Below, one piece after another: positions 54,676-64,000 of a stretch of DNA of 64,000 bases (its first letter is position 1; every line of letters starts with the position of its first letter). The translations under genes were made by a program, and so were the position numbers. The DNA is from Auriscalpium vulgare (Eukaryota > Basidiomycota > Agaricomycetes > Russulales > Auriscalpiaceae), in NCBI GenBank assembly GCA_019915015.1, contig JAHBBC010000004.1, positions 1,736,001 through 1,800,000 of the forward strand, given 5' to 3'. The notes below the pieces were generated by a model. The model was not told where the DNA came from and did not search any database. It saw nothing but the letters and a program-made list of their open reading frames with translations.

Positions 54676-57474
54676 TCAGACAACAACCATATCTGCCCCA
54701 TGCTCGATGAAGTGCAGAGCCTCCCGCGCCTTCGTCTTCACATCCTGCTCGAGTCCAACAGCATGTGGCGACGTCACGCTCGGGCTCATTGTCCCCGTGT
54801 AATCGCATATATGGCGCAGCGTGCTGTCGATGCCTGCGTCGTGCATCTCCTGGAGCTTCCACGAATTGTTCGCTGCCAGCTGCAGCACAGCACATATCAC
54901 CGCGCGGCGCACCTCCATCGGCGCGTCAACCAGGCACGTGCGCATGGCTTTGAGAATGCGGCGGTGCGTAAGAATTTGCTCCTGGTGTTCCATACTGCCG
55001 TTGGAGAGATTTGAGAGGGTCAACGCGGCCTGCAGGAATTCCATGAGCACGGCAAGGTACCTTCGCGAATGGTGGTCTAACCTGCAGCACGACATCGGTG
55101 TTCTTCGACTCCAGCGCAGAGACAATGACGTCGAGCAGGTGTTCGCTGCCCAGCTCCTTGAAGACAAATTCGATGTCGTCTTCGCAGCTCGCAAAATTTC
55201 GAAGGATGTAGAACGCTTGCTCCTGTACGCTGGGATCTGTGTCGGATAATAGCCTACAGACAGCACGTCAAAAACGCCAGAAACATTGAAAATACTATCA
55301 TACGTACTTGTCCAACTCGTTCCACCCAATTTCTTTGAGAACAGTCTGCTTTGAGTTCGAGGAGCCCTTATACACCAAGTTCTTGACAGCCCATAATGCG
55401 TTCGACCTCAGTTCGGCATGTCCGGACCGGAGTAGTTGGGAAAGCCTGTTCACCAAACCCTGCGCCATAAACGGCTACGAGATATATGAACACCACAGTC
55501 CGCACACAAAAGCAGAATGCACACAGACCTTGCGAAGTGGCGAGTGATCGCTGACAAGGTTGCAGACTGCCGTAAGGGCAGCATACGTGACCCGGCGATC
55601 TTCGTCCTCCTTCAAAAACACCTGGTAGAGGCTTGCACCGAGCCCACTGTCGTCAAGGCTTGTGCGCGTGACGGCGACCGAGCGACTCAGTGCACGCACG
55701 ACCTGACAGGCAGCGTATCGCACGCCAATGTGAGGATGCGAGAGCGCAGTGGTGATGACGGGTATGAGACGATGATTGTCGGTGATGTCCCGGCGGGTAT
55801 CATCGTCAGCGATGGCGAGAACTGCGATGGTCGTGAGTGCAGCCTGGAAAAGAACCTGTCAGACAAGGCGGGTAGCGAATGATGACATGCCAATTACCTC
55901 GCGCAGACATGATATACTCTCGGCTTCGTCCTCTTCCAGTTCGACGTCCTTGTCAACAGCAGTGATTGACTTCACTAGGGCGGCAAGCTTAGCTAGCGAC
56001 CCACGGTCAAAAGCAGTCTGACACAGCTCCTTCTCGTCCATGACAAGATGATCTAACCCGATTTGTTAGTACACGAGTGCCGCCGCCAGATGGTACATAC
56101 TCAAGACGAAGCATGCCTTGGTGCGAGTCTGCGGAGAGTCGGATGACGAGGATATCATGCGATTGACGACATGCAGAACGATGTGTGAAGCAGGAAGATT
56201 GAGAGACGTGACGTGGTGATGATTCGACGCACTCGCGCGTATGATATGAGCCGCGCTGGAAGCTGTCTGAGATACGTATAGCTCGTGGAACAGAGCACTC
56301 ACCAGAGGCTGGCAGCGAGCTGCACATCTGTCGAACGGGACTTGCATAAGGATAACGTGAGCGATAATGCTGAGGTAGTTTCTACGGCGTCTGCTATTCA
56401 GCAAGCAAGTAGGGTGCTCAGCAGCTTACTCACCGGCGCCTGCTCGATCGGCGGTGGCTTTGGTGAGAGTGACAGCGAACTCAAAGTTATCTTTGGCGAG
56501 CGCAGCGAGAGCGCTTAGGGCAGCTTCCTGAACCTGCTCGATCCACACCGTTAGCTACCCACGATAGGATCAACCGACGTAAAGGCCTACTTTGAGGTCT
56601 CTATTGCGCAGCAGCGCAGTCAGGTTCCTTGCCACCCATCCACCCTGGCGCGCAGAGCCACCTGCGCTCAGGGGATCTGGTTTCTCCCACCGCCGCCTGC
56701 TGCGCACCTCCTTGCTCCTCTCTGCCAGGGGCGCCCACTCAGCCACCGAGTGCCTGTGGTTCTGCGTGCGCAGCGCCGCACCGAGAAGCTGCGCAATAGA
56801 TGTACTTGTCTGCGGCGCGGGGTCCACAAGGAGGGGCAGGAAGATGTCGAGAACTTCGAGCTGCGCATGACCGGTTTGTGGGCGTCAAGGTTCGAGTCGA
56901 GCGCATAGGCGCACCTGGAAGAAGTAGTCTAGTGCGAGCTTGGCATCGTCGCGCACAGGCGAGCTATCGTCTCTGAGGCCCCACTGGGTCGGTCCTACAA
57001 GCTCGGCGGCGGCGGCGGCAAGCGCACGGAGTGCTCGAGCAAAGGCAGCCTTTACTTGGGGAGGCTCCGTCGGCTCGAAGCGCGAGATGGCATAGAGCAG
57101 GGCCTGGTGTGCATTGGCATGGAGGAGGCTACGAAGGGCCTCCGGTGAGCCTGAGTGTTCCATGTACCTGAGCATCGCAGGGCTGGGAAGGAGGGCCGTA
57201 CGTACCATAGGACAGCGATGAGATGATCTGGGCAGCCTCAACCCGGATATCGTCCTGCGATCCCCTCGGCCCCTCAAATTGTTCCGGTGCGTTCAAACAG
57301 TCGACGAGACTGCGGAAGAAGGTCAGTGTTGATCAAAGGGTCCTGTGGGCCATGAAAGACCGACGTTGCGACAAAGATCTCGTCTTCGGCAAGAGTGGAC
57401 TTCGCAGAGGGGTTTCCTATGACTGTATTCTTGACTTTCTTGAGCGTTGCAACGTTGATAGTGGGGATAGTCAT
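54676..57474 (-). CDS. GID5: Armadillo-repeat protein, Gid5/Vid28 (ARMC8) homolog
   Basis: Multi-exon gene starting MTIPTINVATLKKVKNTV. Helical armadillo repeats follow: ALLPSPAMLRYMEHSGSP, AFARALRALAAAAAELVG, VARNLTALLRNRDLK, then AAVTVCNLVSDHSPLRK in a later exon. The C-terminal repeats read MEVRRAVICAVLQLAANN and WKLQEMHDAGIDSTLRHI, ending HFIEHGADMVVV. The order and C-terminal block fit ARMC8/Vid28, a scaffold subunit of the GID/CTLH ubiquitin ligase that degrades gluconeogenic enzymes in yeast. The family call is from memory of these repeats; another ARM protein cannot be excluded. Several introns (~50 nt) were not all fixed. Confidence 0.7.
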
Positions 57475-57845
57475 GTTGTCTTTGCCGCTGTGATGGGATG
57501 CGGCCGTCGACGGCGTCGACGCTGGGTGCACGGAGGCGCGGGAACGATCTTTCGGGAAGTGAACCGGTTCGGCGGTATGGCTGCGCCCAAGTTTTGTTCT
57601 GCCTCGTTGAACCACATCGCGGCTTTTTTCAATGTCACTCTCGTGCTTTTGTCTGACTGCGCGTCTCGATCCTAGAAGACAACGCCGACGGCTGAAGCGC
57701 TGACGGCAGACGGCTGCAGGCCAATGCGAAGCTGGGCCGCGCGATTGGGTATCGTTCTTATACTTATCCCTTTGCTCCCATCCCGCTGCTTGCTACAACC
57801 CACCCCGCTACACCGTCATACATCACCATCTTCGCCCTCCCACCC
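57475..57845. promoter_or_regulatory. Divergent promoter of Gid5-like and RdRP genes
   Basis: About 370 bases between the two start codons. C/T-rich near the RdRP start. No TATA box that I would trust. Confidence 0.5.
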
Positions 57846-60800
57846 ATGAGTTTCGATGTCAAGGGCATCAGCTACGACGCGGACGAGTTCGACGTGCAGA
57901 AGGGTATCGCAGACGTCCTGCATGGACCGGACCTCTACGACCCAGACGACCCGAGTAACAAGGGCCGACTGCCCAACTTCAAGGTCGCTCTCAACGAGAG
58001 CAGGGCGGGTGGCGTGCACGATGGCACCGCGATACTGACTCTTCCTACTCGACATCTTGCCGATCGTCTCTTTGCCTGGGCGCGCGAGAACCATTCGATC
58101 ACTGTCCGGGGGAAGAAAGTCAAGCTATTCCGTCGTTACGACAGGGTGCCATCGTCTCTCAAATATATTTTAGAGAAAGCGCCCTACATCCAACCGGAGC
58201 AGGCGCAGGAGCGGCATGAAATTCTCCGCGAATTGGATAAAAGGCTCAGGATCGAGAAGGTCCAGTTTGGGGTCTGGTACAAGCCGCCGTCTAGCCCCGC
58301 TTCGCAGGGTAGGGCTTTCTCGGTGGAGTACCAGCGCGACTACTTGCAGAAAAGTGCGGGGTACCTCGAGATCGTGTACGACCACAAAGAGATTTTGCTA
58401 GAGGTGCGTGTACCATGGGCACGTTGTGGACGCTTGATCAAACTCCGTTAGTTGGGCGAGAGGATGACCGAAGAGCAGGCGTATGCCGTCAAGGTGAAGT
58501 TCTCCAGCATCCGCAAGATGGGCATCGGCTTCGACTTCGGGAAAGCTTGTGCGTGTCAATTGCATCCATATATGTGACTATATGCGCTGACTTCGCTCTA
58601 TCATAGTCATCATTTTTGATCTCCTGACACCTCCCGTGCTTGAAGAGTATAACTACAACAATCGAGAACGCGAGGGTATCCAGCGTCGTAGGAACAAACT
58701 CCGGGACCGCATAACTGCTCTCGACGACGCCCACGCCAGCGTTGCGCCATATGCTCATCATCTTCGCATCATATTACTCGACGCCGATGACATCTACAAG
58801 TTCGAGCAAATGTGCAAGGTGGCCCACTGCCAACCGCTCCCGATACGCGTCAGCAACATCGACATCGCGTGGCGCAATTTCTTCGCGCCCAAGCAGCTGC
58901 ACAAGATCCAGAAATGGGTGCAGACGATGGACTGGAGAAACGCCTTCCAAATTGAGTCCTTGCTCCGCAATGGCTTGCTGACGACGGACGACCTCTTGCA
59001 ACACCTCTTCATGCCTATCGAGGATGTGTTGAAGAGATACCAGTCGCAGGCTAGCCAAGTCCTGCGGCAGTTCACTGTCGACCTGCGAATGCGTGGGCCC
59101 AGCGAGACGCCGCTCGCATGTCTCAAGCGTGTCTGCGAGAACGCAGAGGTGGTCACCCCGATCACTTTGGCTCCAGGTCACTTCCCCTGCCACCATGTCA
59201 CGTTTACGCCGACGCGGATGATCGTGGAAGGCCCCTATGCGACACAGTCTAACCGCGTCATACGTCGCTATCAGAAGCGCAATCCAAATCTGATCGACAA
59301 CTTCGTGCGCGTCGAGTTTCGGGATGAGGACCGCCTCACTTACCGCTGGGACCGGGAGCTGGACGGAACCTGGTTCCTCCAATCGCGCGTCGGCGGCATC
59401 CTGAAGAACGGCTTCCAGCTTGCGGGTAAACACTTCGAGTTCCTCGCGTACTCGACGTCTGCCCTGCGCGAGCACTCTGTCTGGTTTATGAGCCGCTTCC
59501 GCGACCCGGAGGAAGGCTACGTAACGGCAGAGACGATCCGACGCTCGCTGGGTGACTTTTCGGAACTGATGACCAAGCCATCTCGCATGGCGGCCCGAAT
59601 CGCGCAGGCATTCACGGCGACCGACCCTTCTGTAACTGTGCGACGTGATCAGTGGGAGGAGCAAGATGACATTGGCGATGTCTCTGCCCCGCACTCCGAT
59701 GGAGTCGGGACGATTTCGCAGGAGCTAGCCGACGAGATGTGGGAGGTGAAGTGCGCGGCGTCACCTGGCTTGAGCGAGAATCGGGTGAAGCCATCAGCGG
59801 CAAGTACCCCTTGCATGCTTCTCTGCTCGAAGCTGACACACCACTGCAGTACCAGTTCCGGTTCTTGGGATACAAGGGCGTCGTCGTTGTCGACCCTAGA
59901 ATGACGGGGTCGATCAAAATGCGATTGCGCCCGTCCCAGCGCAAGTTCAGGGTACCGGACGTAGAAGAGGCTGAGATAGAGATCGCGCGATCGTTCGATT
60001 ACCCGAACGCAGTTCACTTCAACAGGTTCGTTCAAACTGTCGCGGGGTGGGTGAAAGCTGAATGATCTTGTAGGCCGGTCATCATGGCGCTCGAGGACCG
60101 CGGAGTGCCCAAGGAAGCTTTCCTGGATCTTCAGGAGGAGGCGAAAGCCAGCGTCTATCTGGCCAGAACCTCTTTGCAGAAGTTTGGCGTGCTCTTGAAA
60201 TCGAGCGGACTCGGCTACAAGTACCATCTGGCGTTCATCTTTGAGCAGCTGGAGAAGATTGGTCTGGACCTGCGGGCGCAAGACGGTCGTGTGGCGCTCA
60301 ATAGTCCATTCATTGGGCGCCTGCTGAGGTATACCATGAACCACTCGCTTCGCCTGATGAAGCACAAAGCGCGTATCCCGGTCCCAAAAAGCTTCCAGCT
60401 TGTGGGTGTCGCGGACGAAGGTCAGGCGTACATCCAAGAAGGTCAGGATCCCAAGGACGTTTACACTCTTCCAGTCGGCCATATATTCGGTGCTTGCTTT
60501 TTCGATGACTGGCTTTGGTGATACTTACTGATACATCGCGCGCAGTCTGTGTTCAAGAGAGCCCTGAAGAGGAGCCCATCTGGCTCCGGGGTAATTGTGT
60601 CATCTCGCGAAGCCCCGTCATACACCCAGGAGACCGTAGGTGAAATCGTATAAGTCACTACTGGTCCTTAATCTCTTTGCGTCAAACCAGTTCAGCGGGT
60701 CTTTGCCATCGGGAAACCTCCCGAAGGCAAGCTATGCGCCTTCCGCGACCTGAAGAATGTCGTCGTGATGCCCGCGGTCCCCGGTAAGTTGCATCGCCAA

Positions 60801-62112
60801 ACTTAATTGCTTGCGATGTTTGGCTCTGACGAAGAGTCAAATCTAAGGCACGCGAGCATTGGCGTCATGTCTTGCCGGCGGAGACTTGGACGGGTAAGTC
60901 AAGTGCCACCTTATCGTGCAGCCCATTACTCAAGATGCGCATTGCAGCGATACCTTCGACATCTACTACAAGAACCAACGCCTGCTTCCCTCGGTGGAGG
61001 TGAAGGCTGCTGAATACCCTCCTGGCGAAATCCGGGAGCTGCCTGAGGGGCGGGAGGTTACGGTCGACGACATTTGCGACTTCGTCGTTGAGTACATTAA
61101 CTCGGACGTTGTGGTATGCCTTGCCTCCGTCTGGTTGCGTTCCTGGTTGAACACAGTATGCAGGGCCTCCTGTCCGATCGACATTTGATGATCGCAGGTA
61201 AGCTTTATGTGTTATGGTACGATGCAATGTGTTCATGTGTTCGTTTTCAGATCAGTCGAAGGTAGCAACATTGTCCTATGCTACCGCCATTTACTCATGG
61301 ACCATCATCAGGATGGTACTTTCGACGATCGTTGCATGGAGTTGGCAAAACACTGCAGCAGGGCTGTCGACTATCCGAAGAACGGCGTCGCTGTTAATAT
61401 GGACGACAGGTCCATACCCCACAAGCTCATCCAATACAAGCCGGACTGGAAGAAGGCAGAACTCTCGGACGCCAATGACAACGACTACTACGAATCCGAC
61501 CGCGCGCTGGGTCACCTTTACCGTAGCATTCAACTCCAGAGCATCGACGACCCTCTCGACATCCCCACGGCATCTTCTGACGGCCATCGGCCTCTGACCG
61601 ACCCGATCTCCATCGCACTCGCCCCGATCGTCAAGCGCACGCTCGCCAAGGACGCGCAGGGTGTGCCCAACCCCGACTGGGAGGATCCGACTGCGACGCT
61701 GCCGGCGACGCTCCACGCGCTCTATGCAAAGGAGATGCGCTACATCCGGACGACGCACACGCTCACGGACGCGCCGGGCGTGCAGCTCGCAGAAGAGGAG
61801 GTCGTGCTCGGCACAATCCTATCGCATTGCACAGTCGAGCGCTGGCGCAAGGACCGCATCGAGCGCATGAAGCTCCATGTGGATGGGCTGGGGAAGGACA
61901 TCCGCGCGCGAATCATCGTCAATGCAACGGATGCGGACGACCCGGCGCGGAGGGAGGGCCTCCGCGTTGCGTGGGCTACATGGTCGTGGTGTCAGAAGAA
62001 TATGGACAAAGAGGTTATGGAGAGCTTCTCGCTGATTGCGCTAGGTGTTGTGCTCGACTGTCTTAAGAAGCTGGAGGCTATTCCTGATGGCGGAAGCCTC
62101 GCTGATCGCTGA
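57846..62112 (+). CDS. RNA-dependent RNA polymerase (RNA silencing, QDE-1 type)
   Basis: Twelve exons, verified for frame by length, give 1,226 residues: 57846-58403, 58452-58548, 58607-59799, 59850-60025, 60074-60489, 60546-60635, 60691-60783, 60848-60893, 60948-61113, 61164-61197, 61251-61261 and 61312-62112. The N-terminal region is RRM-like. The catalytic domain has KPSAYQFRFLGYKGVVVVD, SPVIHPGDLQRVFAIG and the active-site motif GGDLDGDTFDIYY, whose Asp residues bind metal; an intron splits it after DLDG. It makes dsRNA for quelling or siRNA pathways. The intron at 59800 uses a GC donor (GCG|GCAAGT), and exon 11 has 11 nt. No break seen. Confidence 0.95.
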
Positions 62113-62385
62113 CCGTATATTGTATGCAACTTCATGTACAGTCCTGTTGTATGAAATGATATCTGGTGTGTCTTTGCCTCCGGGTTTCAGATAGTACGGA
62201 GCTGTCATGCATGTCATGGTCATGCTGCATCGGGGCAACTTCACTGTACGCCAGTTACAAGATGCTGTGGGGCTCGTGGACGAAGCATCAATGGATGGAG
62301 CTGAAGGTGACGCGGTAACGTGCCAATAACAAAAGCGATTCAGTATGAATGATGATACAGGGTGGCATGCCGTCGCATATCACAG

Positions 62386-63174
62386 CTACGTTTTGACGAG
62401 CTCGAACGGATACCCAGCCTCCGCACGGCCGCGCACCACATCGTCTAACCCGACGATAGACCGCCGGGAATATGAATTTGTCGCTAGGAGCTCGAGTGCT
62501 GGGAAAGCGACTGCAGTTGACGGGGGCGGAGTACGACCTGGGTGGAGATTGGGTCTTTCCGACCGACGACGAGGCTCGATACTTGCAGCCTCGGAGTTGA
62601 TACCCATCTGCAGGCACTGCAGCACCGTGCCCAACGCAGAGGGATTGAGGGTGTCGATTCTGCGTGTCCTCGGGCAACAAGCCGACAAGTAGGCCCAGAT
62701 CTCCGGTGTCCATTCGGAAGATTTCGCGTAAACATATTGGATGTCATGCAAATCTATATGACTGGAGAGGGCTCCTATCATGGCGATCTGTGCGTGTTTC
62801 GGAATGGCTTGCTGCGAGCTGCTGATGCTTATAGAGAAAGCGGCAGGGAAGGCCTCTACGCTGCGGTACCTCTCTACTCCAAGGAATGCCGAATGGATGT
62901 AGTCCTTGTCCGCAGATGAAATCTCCGTGTCCCAGATGGCGAAATTGAGTCCATACTCGGACGGAGCGATGACCAGGGTAGGTTGGCGATCTGAAGATGG
63001 TGGGATAGAGGGAGACGGGCGAAGATGGGCCGTCAACGCCGGAAGGACGCGTTTCAGTTCATCGACCGTAAAATCGCGTGCAGTGCATTTGAACATCGCC
63101 TTGAAGCCGTCGGCCTGGCGAAGGATGCTCATGAGATTGCCACAATTTTGAAGGCTTCCTTTTTTTTTGGACAA
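62386..63174 (-). CDS. F-box/LRR-like protein, probably 5'-truncated by a LINE insertion
   Basis: One open frame of 262 codons. The first codons (MSKKKGS) read through the poly(A) tail of the neighbouring LINE; the native-looking part begins MSILRQADGFKAMFKCTA at 63132. The body (LKRVLPALTAHLRP, YGLNFAIWDTEI, HIDLHDIQYVYAKS, SACCPRTRRIDTLNP) and the end VVRGRAEAGYPFELVKT resemble the C-terminal exon of Agaricomycete F-box proteins. No F-box is present. It is likely the last exon of a gene whose 5' part was displaced or lost. Confidence 0.5.
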   Translation of the reverse strand: MSKKKGSLQNCGNLMSILRQADGFKAMFKCTARDFTVDELKRVLPALTAHLRPSPSIPPSSDRQPTLVIAPSEYGLNFAIWDTEISSADKDYIHSAFLGVERYRSVEAFPAAFSISISSSQQAIPKHAQIAMIGALSSHIDLHDIQYVYAKSSEWTPEIWAYLSACCPRTRRIDTLNPSALGTVLQCLQMGINSEAASIEPRRRSERPNLHPGRTPPPSTAVAFPALELLATNSYSRRSIVGLDDVVRGRAEAGYPFELVKT

Positions 63175-64000
63175 GCGATATGATTTAGCGGCGACGGACT
63201 ACTGGGGTTGTACATGTACTTAAGTATACTACACAACCGTCGCGTCCCACCAAACCCGCTAAAACAGACCCGAGGGTCTGGTCCGAGGAAAAATGCGTTA
63301 CGCACAACGTGTGGGACTCCGGGTCCGCCCGTTTTCCCCGTTAGATGGGGGAGCGTGGCGGTCGTATACCCACTAAAACCTCTTTTTTCTTCGCCCAATC
63401 CTCCGGTAGGGAGGACTCTTTGTCTAGGGTGCCTTTCCAGGTCCTATGGGCGCGGCCGTAGGCGGCTGGCGTTCTTAGTATTTTGGATGCAATATTTTTG
63501 TCTATGTGTAGTCGGTCGTTTATTTTGTTAGTCCATCTTCTGGTTATTTGATCGTGGGTGTGGGTTTTACCTGCAATCGCGCGTTCGCATCGCAGGACCC
63601 AGATCAGGTGGGCCGATTCGGAGATAAGGATTCGGAGGAGTCTGGTCGCTCCCTGGTTCCGTTCGGCACGCGGGTTGTCGGGTTCTCCCGATCTATCTCT
63701 CTCGACCGTCAGGTTTCCGCATGCTAGGACGATTCCTAGTGATATGTCGGGCCAGGATTCGTCGCCGTGTGGCCATAGGTCCTTAGCGAGTTTCCAGATG
63801 GTTTCTCTTGCGTCGCACTCGCACTCGCATAGGATGTGGGCGAGTGACTCGATTGGCTCTTGGCACGTACTGCACTTGGCTTTCTCTGCGTCGTGGGCGT
63901 TGAACCAAAAGTCTCCTGTCTTATAGCTTTTCTGGCAGGCTCTATATAAGAAGGTTTGAATGTTTTTCCTTATGTCGTCCGATCTGATTCCCTTCCATAG
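63157..64000 (-). mobile_element. LINE (non-LTR retrotransposon), 3' end, continues beyond window
   Basis: On the minus strand an open frame ends at 63341, is followed by a ~170-base 3' UTR, and closes with a run of nine A (T-run on the + strand at ~63160-63168). This is the usual 3' end of a LINE. The 5' part lies outside the window. The adjoining DNA is the F-box-like fragment. Confidence 0.75.
63341..64000 (-). CDS. LINE reverse-transcriptase polyprotein, C-terminal part
   Basis: Runs in from the window edge without stops for ~219 codons. It contains a zinc-knuckle-like Cys/His cluster (CSTCQEPIESLAHILCEC) and the downstream block ISLGIVLACGN, LLRILISESAHLIWVLRCE, ITRRWTNKINDRL and RTWKGTLDKE, ending VLVGIRPPRSPI. 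These motifs recur at the C-terminus of Agaricomycete LINE reverse transcriptases after the RT and RNase H regions (family recalled from memory). No frameshift in the visible part, so the element may be young. Confidence 0.75.
   Translation of the reverse strand, partial: LWKGIRSDDIRKNIQTFLYRACQKSYKTGDFWFNAHDAEKAKCSTCQEPIESLAHILCECECDARETIWKLAKDLWPHGDESWPDISLGIVLACGNLTVERDRSGEPDNPRAERNQGATRLLRILISESAHLIWVLRCERAIAGKTHTHDQITRRWTNKINDRLHIDKNIASKILRTPAAYGRAHRTWKGTLDKESSLPEDWAKKKEVLVGIRPPRSPI

Overview
The window is nuclear DNA of a filamentous basidiomycete, most likely a wood-decay Agaricomycete (Polyporales-like). Supporting signs are GC-rich genes with many ~50-nt introns using GTGCGT/GTACGT donors, a FunK1-type kinase, tandem F-box/LRR-like paralogs, P-loop NTPases of the Agaricomycete Crinkler/RHS-like type, a QDE-1-type RdRP and a LINE end. 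Nothing prokaryotic, viral or organellar was seen. All exon models are hand-read from splice signals and frame continuity and were not checked against transcripts.

Layout. 1-3.7 kb: no gene found. 3.7-5.3 kb: secreted protein with repeated LARR (Kex2-like) sites. 5.8-7.9 kb: remnant of a short-chain dehydrogenase abutting a broken P-loop NTPase copy (A). 8.7-15.4 kb: compact gene-rich block with a coiled-coil protein, two convergent G-protein gamma subunit paralogs, a small membrane protein, a thioredoxin and a GPI-type cupredoxin. 16.6-23.9 kb: housekeeping genes in one direction (myotubularin phosphatase, S-adenosylmethionine synthetase, amidophosphoribosyltransferase). 24-31.5 kb: accessory region with inverted-repeat DNA, P-loop copy B, a FunK1 kinase and P-loop copy C. 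32-37.1 kb: three tandem F-box/LRR-like paralogs. 37.4-39.6 kb: Cbp3 and Trs23. 39.6-42.8 kb: gene-poor repeats. 42.8-54 kb: five small secreted proteins of the same family as the 3.7-kb gene, interleaved with PDH E1-alpha and COG6. 54.7-62.1 kb: divergent Gid5/ARMC8 and RdRP. 62.4-64 kb: an F-box-like gene fragment next to the 3' end of a LINE that runs off the window.

The most notable content is the six-member family of secreted precursors. They share a signal peptide, a short propeptide of the form P-x-x-R-x-x-A-D-S-V, dibasic sites and fast-evolving internal repeats. This is the architecture of Kex2-processed repeat peptides (KEPs) or ribosomally made fungal peptides. Conserved 5' flanks show that several copies were duplicated together with their promoters. 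No maturation enzyme of a known fungal RiPP pathway (UstY/DUF3328, prolyl oligopeptidase or borosin methyltransferase) was recognised in the window, so a peptide-hormone, wall or effector role is as likely as a modified natural product.
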